Origin: a virus
Virus record (IMG/VR): IMGVR_UViG_3300030202_000883
Location: 1,189 to 27,570 of that record
Length of the DNA: 26,382 bases
Direction: 5' to 3' (one strand)
Shown in pieces: positions 16,249 through 23,680 of the stretch. The stretch's first letter is position 1; every line of letters starts with the position of its first letter. The notes under the pieces are model-generated. The model had not been told where the DNA came from and ran no database searches. It saw only the letters and a program-made list of their open reading frames with translations. A program made the position numbers and the translations under genes.

Positions 16249-16447
16249 AGAACCTAAAAATCTTGTATACTACAAGAACGGGGGTAAAGCGTCTGCTAAA
16301 TCAAAAGGCAGTAAGATATGTCCTGCGGGTAAAGCGTGGGCCAAACGCACCTTTGATACATATCCCTCTGCTTATGCGAACATGGCTGCATCTAAGTATT
16401 GCAAAGACCCAAACTATGCGAAGGGTAGTAAGAGGAAGAAGAAATGA
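16196..16447 (+). CDS. Basic small phage protein with conserved Cys motif, unknown
   Basis: 83 residues from ATG 16196 (a GTG at 16190 would add two). The N-terminal part is polar (SRGQMKQQVSKPPSKEPK), followed by YYKNGGKASAKSKGSKICPA and the recognisable block AWAKRTFDTYPSAYANMAAS with KYCKDPNY. It has two cysteines and a Lys/Arg-rich tail. The block occurs in small unknown proteins of marine phages. The role is not known; nucleic acid binding or a structural role inside the virion is conceivable. It overlaps the previous gene by 53 bases and the next by four (ATGA). Confidence 0.8.
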   Translation: MAMSRGQMKQQVSKPPSKEPKNLVYYKNGGKASAKSKGSKICPAGKAWAKRTFDTYPSAYANMAASKYCKDPNYAKGSKRKKK

Positions 16448-16575
16448 CTCTAACTAAGGGCAATAAAAAGAAAGTTAAGAAAGTTATAAAGGGTTTAAAC
16501 AAAGCCTCAAAGCTACATGCTGGGCAAGCCAAGACTTTAAAAAAGGTTGTTAATTCTTCTAGGAAGAAGGCTTAG
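16444..16575 (+). CDS. 43-residue Lys-rich protein, unknown
   Basis: A short ATG-to-TAG frame starting on the previous stop (ATGA) and ending directly before the next ATG with no gap. The product begins MTLTKGNKKKVKKVIKG and continues through KASKLHAGQAKTLKK. It has roughly 16 Lys/Arg and no acidic residues, with a helical, amphipathic pattern. The exact fit between neighbours and the similarity of composition to the flanking genes argue that it is translated. It may bind nucleic acid or the capsid interior. No family recognised with confidence. Confidence 0.72.
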   Translation: MTLTKGNKKKVKKVIKGLNKASKLHAGQAKTLKKVVNSSRKKA

Positions 16576-16959
16576 ATGGGTGAGCTAAAGAAATGGCGTG
16601 ATCAGAATTGGGTTAGGATTGGGACCGATGGTAAAATCAAGGGTAAGTGCGGTACTTCAAAAGACAAGAAGAACCCTGACCGATGTCTTCCAGCGGCTAA
16701 AGCACGTTCTCTTTCTAAAAAAGATAGAGCTGCGACTGCAAAGAAAAAAAAGTCGGCTGGCAGAAAAGGAAAAACTGTTGTCAGCAACACCAAAAAAGCC
16801 AAGGTCAAAGGATATAGTCTCGGTGGAGACATTGAAATCAACGGAGCAAAAAGGCCGTACAAAGGCAAAAGCAAAAAAGGCGAAGCGGTCGCGAAAGGCT
16901 GCGGGGCGATAATGGCCGACAGGCGCAAGACTACCAAAGGCGCAGTGCGTCAGTTTTAA
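16576..16959 (+). CDS. Basic phage protein with a CGT-KNPDRCLP small domain
   Basis: 127 residues. The N-terminal 45 residues carry LKKWRDQNWVRIGTDGKIKG, then CGTSKDKKNPDRCLPAAKA, a compact Cys-containing domain I have seen in many marine phage proteins of unknown role (possibly metal- or DNA-binding; this is a guess). A Lys-rich linker follows. The C-terminal end GCGAIMADRRKTTKGAVRQF is another recurrent phage ending. It begins immediately after the upstream stop. The full protein is strongly basic, like the four other soluble members of this cluster. Confidence 0.82.
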   Translation: MGELKKWRDQNWVRIGTDGKIKGKCGTSKDKKNPDRCLPAAKARSLSKKDRAATAKKKKSAGRKGKTVVSNTKKAKVKGYSLGGDIEINGAKRPYKGKSKKGEAVAKGCGAIMADRRKTTKGAVRQF

Positions 16960-16971
16960 AGGAGTACGGAC

Positions 16972-17424
16972 ATGAAACAACCTACAGAAGATCAAACTGG
17001 TTTGAAAAAACTGCCTAAATCGGTTCGCAACAAAATGGGCTACATGAAAAACGGTGGAAAAGTCAAAGCCAAGGGCATGGCAATGGGCGGTAAAGTAAAG
17101 TCCAAAGGTATGGCAATGGGCGGCAAAGTCAAAGCCAAAGGTATGGCAATGGGCGGTAAGGTAAAGTCCAAGGGCATGGCAATGGGCGGCAAAGTCAAAG
17201 CCAAAGGTATGGCAATGGGCGGTAAGGTAAAGTCCAAGGGCATGGCAATGGGCGGTAAAGTCAAAGCCAAAGGTATGGCAATGGGCGGTAAGGTAAAGTC
17301 CAAGGGCATGGCAATGGGTGGCAAGGTAAAGTCCAAGGGCATGGCAATGGGTGGCAAGGTTATGGGCTACAAAAACGGTGGCGCAGTAATGGTTAAAACC
17401 AACCAGAAACCACATATGAGTTAA
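16972..17424 (+). CDS. Lys/Gly/Met tandem-repeat protein, unknown
   Basis: 150 residues. A short unique N-terminus (LKKLPKSVRNKMGYMKNGG) leads into nine tandem copies of an 11-residue unit, GGKVKxKGMAM, where x alternates Ala and Ser. It then ends VMGYKNGGAVMVKTNQKP. The charge is strongly positive, with only one Glu and one Asp near the start. It is preceded by a good ribosome binding site (AAAGGAG, seven bases). Extended repeated basic proteins of this kind occur in marine phage contigs in my recollection, without known activity. DNA compaction, packaging within the head, or a flexible basic filament are possible roles, all inferred. No membrane segment or cysteine. Confidence 0.85.
   Translation: MKQPTEDQTGLKKLPKSVRNKMGYMKNGGKVKAKGMAMGGKVKSKGMAMGGKVKAKGMAMGGKVKSKGMAMGGKVKAKGMAMGGKVKSKGMAMGGKVKAKGMAMGGKVKSKGMAMGGKVKSKGMAMGGKVMGYKNGGAVMVKTNQKPHMS
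17053..17349 (+). repeat. Nine 33-bp tandem coding repeats arranged as 66-bp pairs
   Basis: Each 33-bp unit encodes GGKVKxKGMAM. Units of the Ala type always use GTC AAA GCC and units of the Ser type GTA AAG TCC in the middle. The order is A,S,A,S,A,S,A,S,S, so the duplicated element is a 66-bp A-S pair plus one extra S unit. Units 3-4 and 5-6 are identical by eye, pointing to recent expansion. Confidence 0.93.
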
Positions 17425-17428
17425 GGCC

Positions 17429-18094
17429 ATGACAGTATCAGGATCCAGGGACTTCAACCTCGATGTCGGTGAGGTCATCGAAGAAGCATACGAACGCTGC
17501 GGGATTGAAGTTCGCACTGGGTATGATGCTCGTACCGCTCGTAGATCGTTAAACCTTATGTTCGCTGATTGGGCGAACAGGGGCATTAACATGTGGACGG
17601 TCAAATCAGAAACGGTAACTTTAACGCAAGGAACTAGCGCAGTAACGTTGGCCGCGGACGTTGTTGATGTCTTAGAGATTGTGTTGCGCCGCGACGGAAC
17701 AGACTTTGAGATTACAAGAATTAGTCGTGGGGAGTACGTCACTCTTCCCGACAAGACTACTCAGGGTCGGCCTAGCCAGTTTTATTTTGATCGTCAGATT
17801 ACGCCTATCTTAAATCTTTGGGCAACACCTGAAAACTCTACCGATCAACTGGTTTATCATTATGTTCGTCGCATTGATGATGCAGATACGCTGGTTAATA
17901 CAACCGATATGCCGTTTAGGTTTTATCCTTGTATGGTAGCTGGCTTGGCGTATTACATTGCAATGAAGAGAACGCCAGATCGTATTCAAATGCTAAAGAC
18001 TGTCTATGAGGAGGAGTTCCAAAGAGCGTCTGATGAGGATGAGGACCGAGTTCCGTTAAAGTTACAGCCTAGCTTCCAATACTTGAGGGTTTAG
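17429..18094 (+). CDS. Head-tail adaptor (P22 gp4 / T7 gp11-like)
   Basis: 221 residues. Predicted ring protein that attaches below the portal and closes the filled head. The N-terminal helices (DVGEVIEEAYERCGIEVRTG, then ARTARRSLNLMFADWANRGI) are the typical opening of these adaptors. A beta region follows (SETVTLTQGTSAVTLAADVVD), then RPSQFYFDRQITPILNLWA, and a helical end (FYPCMVAGLAYYIAMKRTPD). The long gap between portal and adaptor genes, filled by lysis and basic genes, is unusual in order but not in content. Only the short spacer AAGG precedes the ATG. The exact subfamily was not tested. Confidence 0.8.
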   Translation: MTVSGSRDFNLDVGEVIEEAYERCGIEVRTGYDARTARRSLNLMFADWANRGINMWTVKSETVTLTQGTSAVTLAADVVDVLEIVLRRDGTDFEITRISRGEYVTLPDKTTQGRPSQFYFDRQITPILNLWATPENSTDQLVYHYVRRIDDADTLVNTTDMPFRFYPCMVAGLAYYIAMKRTPDRIQMLKTVYEEEFQRASDEDEDRVPLKLQPSFQYLRV

Positions 18095-18095
18095 T

Positions 18096-18428
18096 ATGCC
18101 ATACGCCTCTGACAAAAACGCTTATGGAATATCTGATCGATCCGGATTTCGGTATCGGTTAAAAGACATGCGTGTTGAGTGGACCGGAGCTAAGGTAGGT
18201 AAAGACGAGTTTGAAACAAAGCACCCGCAACTCTTTCCTCCTAGGGTTGGCCCAGATCCGCAAGCCTTGAAGAACCCTCGGCCTGAGTCAGATTTAGACG
18301 CACAAAGAAATATTCAATACGGCTTTAACCCTGTTGGCTTGCGAAGTTTTGGTGGCGGGGATGGAGTTTTAACGCCTAATAATCTTATTGCAGAAGGTTC
18401 TGTTGGAAAGGTCACGGTAACAACATGA
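18096..18428 (+). CDS. Conserved small virion-region protein, unknown
   Basis: 110 residues, soluble, mostly loop-forming by composition. ISDRSGFRYRLKDMRVEWTG, ETKHPQLFPPRVGPDPQALK and NIQYGFNPVGLRSFGGG are phrases I associate with proteins encoded between connector genes of marine phages. The C-terminus GSVGKVTVTT looks like a beta strand. It starts one base after the adaptor stop and ends in an ATGA overlap with the second adaptor, so it likely works in the connector. Role unknown. Confidence 0.8.
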   Translation: MPYASDKNAYGISDRSGFRYRLKDMRVEWTGAKVGKDEFETKHPQLFPPRVGPDPQALKNPRPESDLDAQRNIQYGFNPVGLRSFGGGDGVLTPNNLIAEGSVGKVTVTT

Positions 18429-19279
18429 GCTTCACATACTCCACACTTAAGACAGCAATTCAAGAATATACCGATAACGATGAAGCAGCGTTCATTCGTA
18501 ATCTACCTTTGTTTATAAGAATGACAGAGGAACGCATTTTAAAAAACGTTCAACTTTCAGTGTTTCAACGGAATGCCTCTGGAACGTTAACCTCGGGCAA
18601 CCAGTTCTTAACAACGCCTTCTGATTTTATTGCGCCGTTTTCTCTTAGCACCATCGTTAGCAGCAACAAGGTATTTTTGCTGTTTAAAGATTTAGACTTT
18701 GTGCAGACATACACTCCTGACCCTACTACTACAGGTGTCCCTATTTATTACGCGCAATTTGATGCGGACAACTTTATCGTGGGGCCAACGCCAAACAGTA
18801 GTTATGCTGTAGAACTTGCATATTTTTATAGACCTGCCAGTTTAACGGTGAGTACATTTACATTAACCATGACGAGTGTGTCAGGAACCTTTACAACCTC
18901 TGACACAATTTTGGGTTCAAGCAGCGGCCAATCCTCAGAGGTTATTGCGGTTCCTTCTTCTACGACAATTACGGTAAAAATACCCAGTGGATCTTTTACG
19001 GTTGGTGAGACTTTAACGGGTTCAAGTAGCGGCGCCACTGGCGTTTTATCTGTTATTGGAGAGGATGCCACCACTTCTTGGCTAAGTGACGATGGTCGTA
19101 TGACTTTGTTGTACGGGTGTCTTTCCGAGGCATACACCTTTATGAAGGGGGACGCGAACCTCATGACCTTGTACGAAGGCCGTTTTAGAGAAGGTTTGTC
19201 TAGACTTAAAAACCTGGGCGAAGGCCAAGAAATTGCAGATGAGTATCGTTATGGTCCGATCAGGAAAGCTAGAACATGA
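18425..19279 (+). CDS. Second tail adaptor, SU10-adaptor-like, with an inserted beta module
   Basis: 284 residues. N-terminal helices (YSTLKTAIQEYTDNDEAAFI, then MTEERILKNVQLSVFQRN), a middle LTTPSDFIAPFSLSTIVSS, FVQTYTPDPTTTGVPIYYAQ and ELAYFYRPASLT, and a C-terminal helical block (WLSDDGRMTLLYGCLSEAYT onward, GRFREGLSRLKNLGEG) match an adaptor family known from phage SU10-like short-tailed phages. Between residues about 140 and 213 lies a Thr/Ser/Gly module with two similar halves (SGTFTTSDTILGSSSGQ and SGSFTVGETLTGSSSGA) that looks inserted into the fold. It probably binds the first adaptor and the nozzle. ATGA overlaps on both sides. Confidence 0.8.
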   Translation: MSFTYSTLKTAIQEYTDNDEAAFIRNLPLFIRMTEERILKNVQLSVFQRNASGTLTSGNQFLTTPSDFIAPFSLSTIVSSNKVFLLFKDLDFVQTYTPDPTTTGVPIYYAQFDADNFIVGPTPNSSYAVELAYFYRPASLTVSTFTLTMTSVSGTFTTSDTILGSSSGQSSEVIAVPSSTTITVKIPSGSFTVGETLTGSSSGATGVLSVIGEDATTSWLSDDGRMTLLYGCLSEAYTFMKGDANLMTLYEGRFREGLSRLKNLGEGQEIADEYRYGPIRKART

Positions 19280-19560
19280 ACAATATGTCTTTCGGAGAGT
19301 TTAAGGTTGACGTTCAAACCACTAACAATCGTGGAGCAACTCCTGAAGAAGTGGCGCATCGTTGCGTAGGTAAGATCGTTGCTTTCTCTGAAGACGCGCA
19401 TCCTACGCTGCGAGATCAAGCAATTGCCTATCGAGATAGCATTGAGAAGCTGTTGGTCATCTATATGAAACAGGCTATCCAAAGTGACCGTACTACGGTA
19501 TATAATGCGATTAAAGAAGCGGGGCATCCCACGTTAGCCGAATATATAAGGAAAATGTAA
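19276..19560 (+). CDS. Conserved small phage protein, unknown
   Basis: 94 residues (or 91 from the ATG at 19285). MSFGEFKVDVQTTNNRG, EEVAHRCVGKIVAFSEDAHP, LRDQAIAYRDSIEKLLVIYM and SDRTTVYNAIKEAGHPTLAE are strongly recognisable as a protein that recurs in marine phage tail regions. It is predicted helical and soluble. It overlaps the adaptor by four bases and directly abuts the next gene. Function unknown; a chaperone or small connector is conceivable. Confidence 0.85.
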   Translation: MNNMSFGEFKVDVQTTNNRGATPEEVAHRCVGKIVAFSEDAHPTLRDQAIAYRDSIEKLLVIYMKQAIQSDRTTVYNAIKEAGHPTLAEYIRKM

Positions 19561-19995
19561 ATGGCGTTCTCAGGAAACTTCATGTGTACATCTTTTAAAA
19601 AAGAATTGATGACAGGCACACACAATTTCACCGCAGCAAGCGACCAGTTTAAAATGGCTTTGTACACAAACAGCGCCAGCTTTACCGCAGCAACCACTGC
19701 TTACACCAGTAGCAACGAAGTTACAGGAACAAATTACACTGCGAAGGGTAACTTCCTAACAAGCGTAACGCCAACAACTAGCGGCACAACGGCGCTTACA
19801 GACTTTGCTGACGAGGTGTTTTCCAACGTAACAATCTCTTCTGTAAGAGGTGGGTTGATATACAACGAAGCGGCTAGTGGCGATCCGTCTGTGGTTGTTT
19901 TAGACTTTGGAGCGGATAAGGGCGCAAGCTCTGGTGACTTTACTATTGTTTTTCCTACAGCGGACGCAAGTAACGCAATTATACGGATAGCATAA
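19561..19995 (+). CDS. Conserved beta-rich virion protein of the tail region
   Basis: 144 residues. The opening FMCTSFKKELMTGTHNFT, then FKMALYTNSASFTAATTAYT, NEVTGTNYTAKGN and GLIYNEAASGDPSVVVLDFG define a widespread phage virion protein type that I know only as hypothetical or tail-associated. It is almost entirely beta by pattern. It starts directly after the previous stop and is followed one base later by the first tail fibre gene. A fibre-base or tail-decoration role is likely from position. Confidence 0.82.
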   Translation: MAFSGNFMCTSFKKELMTGTHNFTAASDQFKMALYTNSASFTAATTAYTSSNEVTGTNYTAKGNFLTSVTPTTSGTTALTDFADEVFSNVTISSVRGGLIYNEAASGDPSVVVLDFGADKGASSGDFTIVFPTADASNAIIRIA

Positions 19996-19996
19996 T

Positions 19997-21892
19997 ATGG
20001 CAGTTGTTCTTGGAAATCGTGCAAAAATGTCCACCAGTACCACGGGTACTGGAACGATTACTTTGGGCAGTGCGCTTTCTGGCTACCAATCCTTTGCACA
20101 AGCTGGAATCACCAACGGTCAGACGGTGCGTTATGCCATAGAAGACGGCACTAATTTTGAGATAGGAAGCGGTGTTTTTACCTCTAGCGGAACAACGCTT
20201 ACTCGTTCTGTTACAGAAAGCTCAAACTCTGACAATGCTATTAGTCTTAGCGGTAGTGCCGAGGTGTTTATTACTGCGTCTGCGGCGGACATATTTGTTA
20301 ATGATGGAGCTACTTCACTAACCACGACAGGAACAATTACCGCTGGCGGCAATGTAGCAATTTCAACAGGTGTTATTGACTTAAAGAACGGTGGAGCGCA
20401 GTCTGTTGTTAAATTTTATTGCGAGTCAAGCAACGCGCATTATGCTGAGATAAAAGCTCCCGCTCACGGAGCCTTTAGTGGTAATGTCACGCTTACGTTA
20501 CCCGCGACTACAGATACAATCGCAGGGATTGCTGCAACGCAGACGTTTACTAATAAAACGCTTACTGCGCCCAAGATTGCTGACGGCGGTTTTATTGCGG
20601 ACGCTAATGGCAATGAGTTGGTTGTGTTTCAAACAACAGGTTCTGCGGTTAATCAACTAGAAATTACAAACAACGCTAGTGGCAGCAATCCCATTCTTGC
20701 CGCTACAGGCGGTGACACAAATATCGGCATAGCTCTGACCCCCAAGGGTACAGGCGAGATTGTAATTGCTGCGGGTAATTTAAATTATGCTGGCACTGCG
20801 ATAACGACTACAGGTGCAGAAATAAACTTGATCGACGGTGGTACGTCTAGGGGAACCACAGCGGTAGCAAGCGGTGACGGCATTTTAATTAACGATGCTG
20901 GCACAATGCGTATGACCAACGTAGACACGGTATCTACTTACTTTTCTAGCCACAGCGTAGGTGGAGGAAATATTGTAACTACTGGCGCGTTAAACTCAGG
21001 GTCTATTACATCTGGCTTTGGCGCAATAAATAACGGTTCAAGCAACATTACCACAACAGGCGTTGGAACTTTTGGCTCTTTAGATATTAGCGGTAACATC
21101 GACGTTGATGGAACGACCAACCTTGATGCTGTGGATATTGATGGCGCAGTTCAGCTAGATGCTACTTTAACTGTGGGTGTGGATGATACTGGTTATGACG
21201 TTAAATTTTTTGGAGATACAGCCAGCGCGTTTATGCAGTGGGATGCAAGTGCAGACGATTTAATTCTAGGTGGTGCAGCGGGTCTTGTTGTTCCTGACGG
21301 TAAATTAACTTTAGCATCAACTGCGGTTACATCCACTGCGGCGGAATTAAATCAATTAGATGGAAAAGTAGCTAAGACAGCGGGTTTAGAAACAATTTGG
21401 GTTCCCGCCACCGCTATGTCACCAACTACGTCAAATGGTTGTACTGCTTTAGCTAGTGTTGAAACCACTTCAGGTAGACCCGATATGGTTGTTTTGGCGT
21501 TTCCAGTAGCCGCTGACAGTTTTGCTCAATTCTCAATAGCGTTTCCTAAATCTTGGAACGCTGGAACAGTGACTTATCAAGTTTTTTGGTCTGGGATTGC
21601 TGCAACTACTAATGTTAATTGGACTGTTGATGCAGTTGCTATTTCCAACAATACCACCATTGATGTTGCTTATGGAACAGCCGTTGCAGTTACAGATGCC
21701 GCTCAAGGTGCCGTTGAAGAGTTAAATGTTTCTGCGGTTAGCAGTGCATTAACCATAGGCGGCTCTCCCGGAGATGATGAGTTGTGTTACTTTAGGTTTG
21801 GAAGGGATGTTTCCGAAGGCAACATGAATGGAGATGCTCAATTGCATGGAATTAAAATATTCTTTACAACAGACTTAGCAAACGATGGTTAG
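19997..21892 (+). CDS. Tail fibre protein with shared C-terminal domain
   Basis: 631 residues, Thr/Ser/Gly/Ala-rich. Residues 1-100 are a recurring N-terminal attachment domain (TGTITLGSALSGYQSFAQAG, RYAIEDGTNFEIGSGVF, GSAEVFITASAADIF). Next come fibre motifs such as LTLPATTDTIAGIA and QTFTNKTLTAPKI and two AEL/INxxDG repeats (TTTGAEINLIDG, TSTAAELNQLDG), which mark a trimeric shaft. The final 170 residues begin AGLETIWVPATAMSP and end GIKIFFTTDLANDG, matching the end of a second fibre gene downstream. It probably binds the cell surface. It begins one base past the preceding stop. Confidence 0.88.
   Translation: MAVVLGNRAKMSTSTTGTGTITLGSALSGYQSFAQAGITNGQTVRYAIEDGTNFEIGSGVFTSSGTTLTRSVTESSNSDNAISLSGSAEVFITASAADIFVNDGATSLTTTGTITAGGNVAISTGVIDLKNGGAQSVVKFYCESSNAHYAEIKAPAHGAFSGNVTLTLPATTDTIAGIAATQTFTNKTLTAPKIADGGFIADANGNELVVFQTTGSAVNQLEITNNASGSNPILAATGGDTNIGIALTPKGTGEIVIAAGNLNYAGTAITTTGAEINLIDGGTSRGTTAVASGDGILINDAGTMRMTNVDTVSTYFSSHSVGGGNIVTTGALNSGSITSGFGAINNGSSNITTTGVGTFGSLDISGNIDVDGTTNLDAVDIDGAVQLDATLTVGVDDTGYDVKFFGDTASAFMQWDASADDLILGGAAGLVVPDGKLTLASTAVTSTAAELNQLDGKVAKTAGLETIWVPATAMSPTTSNGCTALASVETTSGRPDMVVLAFPVAADSFAQFSIAFPKSWNAGTVTYQVFWSGIAATTNVNWTVDAVAISNNTTIDVAYGTAVAVTDAAQGAVEELNVSAVSSALTIGGSPGDDELCYFRFGRDVSEGNMNGDAQLHGIKIFFTTDLANDG
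21380..21889 (+). repeat. Shared 170-aa fibre C-terminal domain, copy 1
   Basis: Protein-level repeat with 25180-25689: both copies are 510 bases, run to the stop of their gene, start AGLETIxVPATAM and contain FPKSWNxGTxTxQxFW and GIKxFFTTD. DNA identity is only partial, so the duplication is old or the copies came from different phages. Confidence 0.88.
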
Positions 21893-21901
21893 GAAACTAA
21901 A

Positions 21902-23680
21902 ATGAGTTTTGGCTATCAAGTTCTAGGTTTCGGTGCTTTTGCAAGTAGAGGTGATTCAATAAATGCCTTTGGTGGTATTAAAACTATTAGCGGTGATTAC
22001 ACTATCCACACTTTTACTAGCAGTGGCACTTTTACCGTTACCTCTGGAAGTGCCGAAGTAGAATATTTGGTTATCGCCGGTGGTGGTGGCGGTGGACGTG
22101 GTTATAGCGGTGGGGCTGGTGCTGGTGGTTATCGTTCCTCTGTAACGGGCGAATCATCTGGCGGCGGCGCAAGTGCGGAGAGCGCACTTGCTGTTTCTTC
22201 TGGTGATTACACAGTTACCATTGGCGGCGGAGGAACAATTCCAAGCAACGGGACAATGTCAAAAGGCGGTAATGGCTCTGATTCTGTTTTTGGAAGTATT
22301 ACTTCAGTTGGTGGCGGCGGCAGCGGTGCGTACTACGGCGACATTATCAACTCCACTAATGCTGCCCAATCGGGCGGTTCTGGCGGTGGTGGTGGTGGAA
22401 CCAACACAATAACATCATCCGGAGCATCTGGTACATCTGGTCAAGGGTATGCTGGTGGTACTGGTACTAGTTCCAACAATCCTTGGGGTGGCGCTGGCGG
22501 AGGCGGCGGTGCAAGTCAAGCCGGTGCAAATGGGACAACTTCAAAAGGCGGTGATGGCGGTGACGGTGTTGCCTCTTCTATTACCGGTTCTTCTGTTACT
22601 CGCGCTGGCGGCGGCGGCGGCGGTATTGGTCAAGACGGTGGAGCGAGTATATCTCGCGGCGATGGCGGCGCTGGCGGCGGCGGGTATGGCGCAGTCACTA
22701 CAACAACGGGTATCGCTGGAACAGTTAATACTGGTAGCGGCGGCGGCGGTGCTGGCGGTAACGGAGCAGGAGCAAACTCGAACGGCGGGAATCCCGGAAC
22801 AGGTGGCTCTGGTATAGCTATTCTGCGGTATTTAACTCCACCAGCAGTTGCCTACACAGCCACTTATCTTGTTGTTGCTGGTGGCGGCGCAGGTGCATAT
22901 TTTGGAGGCGGCGGTGGTGGTGCTGGTGGGCTTCTTTCGGGAACAGCTTCTGCCACACTAACCGCAGGTCAACAATATACTATTACTGTAGGTGCTGGTG
23001 GGGGACAGGCTAGTAACGGCAGCAACTCGGTATTTAGTGGGTCAGGAATTACAACTATTACAGCCACGGGTGGTGGACGAGGCGGTGCAGGTTTTTCAAA
23101 TGGGGCTGCTGGCACTGGTCAGGACGGTGGCTCTGGTGGTGGTGGCGGTCAATATCAAAATGCTACGGTTAATGGTCTTAACGGATCAGGCACATCTGGG
23201 CAGGGTAATGATGGTGGCATTGGCCTCACCGATAATTCCACATTCCGATCAGGTGGTGGTGGAGGTGGTGCTGGTTCTGCTGGTACAAACTCATCTGGTT
23301 CTGGAGGTGGCTCAGGCGCGGCAGGTAATGGCGGCTCAGGCACAGCTAATTCAATTACAGGTAGTTCTGTAACTTACGCTGGTGGCGGTGGAGGTGGTTC
23401 TGCTGATAATGGTGGTACTCATACTGGTGGCACAGCTTCTGGGGGTGGAGGTGCTGGTGCAAGCAACAGTGGCAATGGAGCAGCAGGAACTGCTAATACA
23501 GGCGGCGGCGGCGGCGGTGGTGGCGTTGAAACACACGGCAGTATTGGGGGATCAGGTGTAGTTGTCATAACTGTCCCCGCAAACAGATTTACTGGAACTG
23601 TCACTGGTAGCCCAACCATCACTTCAGTTGAAGATACTGTTATAATGAAATTTACTAGCTCAGGGACATATACAGCATGA
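21902..23680 (+). CDS. Glycine-rich tail adhesin with two tandem Gly-rich modules
   Basis: 592 residues, dominated by poly-Gly runs split by Ser, Thr, Ala and Asn. After an N-terminus (GYQVLGFGAFASRGDSINAF) and a strand TIHTFTSSGTFTV, module 1 spans about 54-310 (EYLVIAGGGG to GSGIAILRY). Module 2 spans about 321-558 (TYLVVAGGGAG to GSGVVVITV). Each contains SITGSSVTxAGGGGGG and a Gly-rich stretch with AGTxNTG. The protein ends IMKFTSSGTYTA, echoing its N-terminal strand. Gly-rich phage adhesins of this type form packed polyglycine helices at fibre tips and contact host receptors through exposed loops. Placement among fibre genes agrees. The next gene overlaps by four bases. Confidence 0.87.
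   Translation: MSFGYQVLGFGAFASRGDSINAFGGIKTISGDYTIHTFTSSGTFTVTSGSAEVEYLVIAGGGGGGRGYSGGAGAGGYRSSVTGESSGGGASAESALAVSSGDYTVTIGGGGTIPSNGTMSKGGNGSDSVFGSITSVGGGGSGAYYGDIINSTNAAQSGGSGGGGGGTNTITSSGASGTSGQGYAGGTGTSSNNPWGGAGGGGGASQAGANGTTSKGGDGGDGVASSITGSSVTRAGGGGGGIGQDGGASISRGDGGAGGGGYGAVTTTTGIAGTVNTGSGGGGAGGNGAGANSNGGNPGTGGSGIAILRYLTPPAVAYTATYLVVAGGGAGAYFGGGGGGAGGLLSGTASATLTAGQQYTITVGAGGGQASNGSNSVFSGSGITTITATGGGRGGAGFSNGAAGTGQDGGSGGGGGQYQNATVNGLNGSGTSGQGNDGGIGLTDNSTFRSGGGGGGAGSAGTNSSGSGGGSGAAGNGGSGTANSITGSSVTYAGGGGGGSADNGGTHTGGTASGGGGAGASNSGNGAAGTANTGGGGGGGGVETHGSIGGSGVVVITVPANRFTGTVTGSPTITSVEDTVIMKFTSSGTYTA

Noticed and set aside
17053-17349. Tandem repeats considered as a CRISPR-like or origin iteron array
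   Set aside because: Units are contiguous without spacers, keep the reading frame and vary at synonymous positions, so they are coding repeats.
16657-17754. 365-codon open frame on the minus strand
   Set aside because: It runs antisense through the basic genes and the 33-bp repeats. Its repeated His/Cys/Leu pattern is just the reverse complement of Lys/Gly/Met codons, and real plus-strand genes with ribosome binding sites occupy the region.
22060-23560. Open frames in other frames across the Gly-rich adhesin gene
   Set aside because: They read Val/Ala/Leu-rich or Pro-rich low-complexity protein produced by GGN runs in shifted frames; no start signals.
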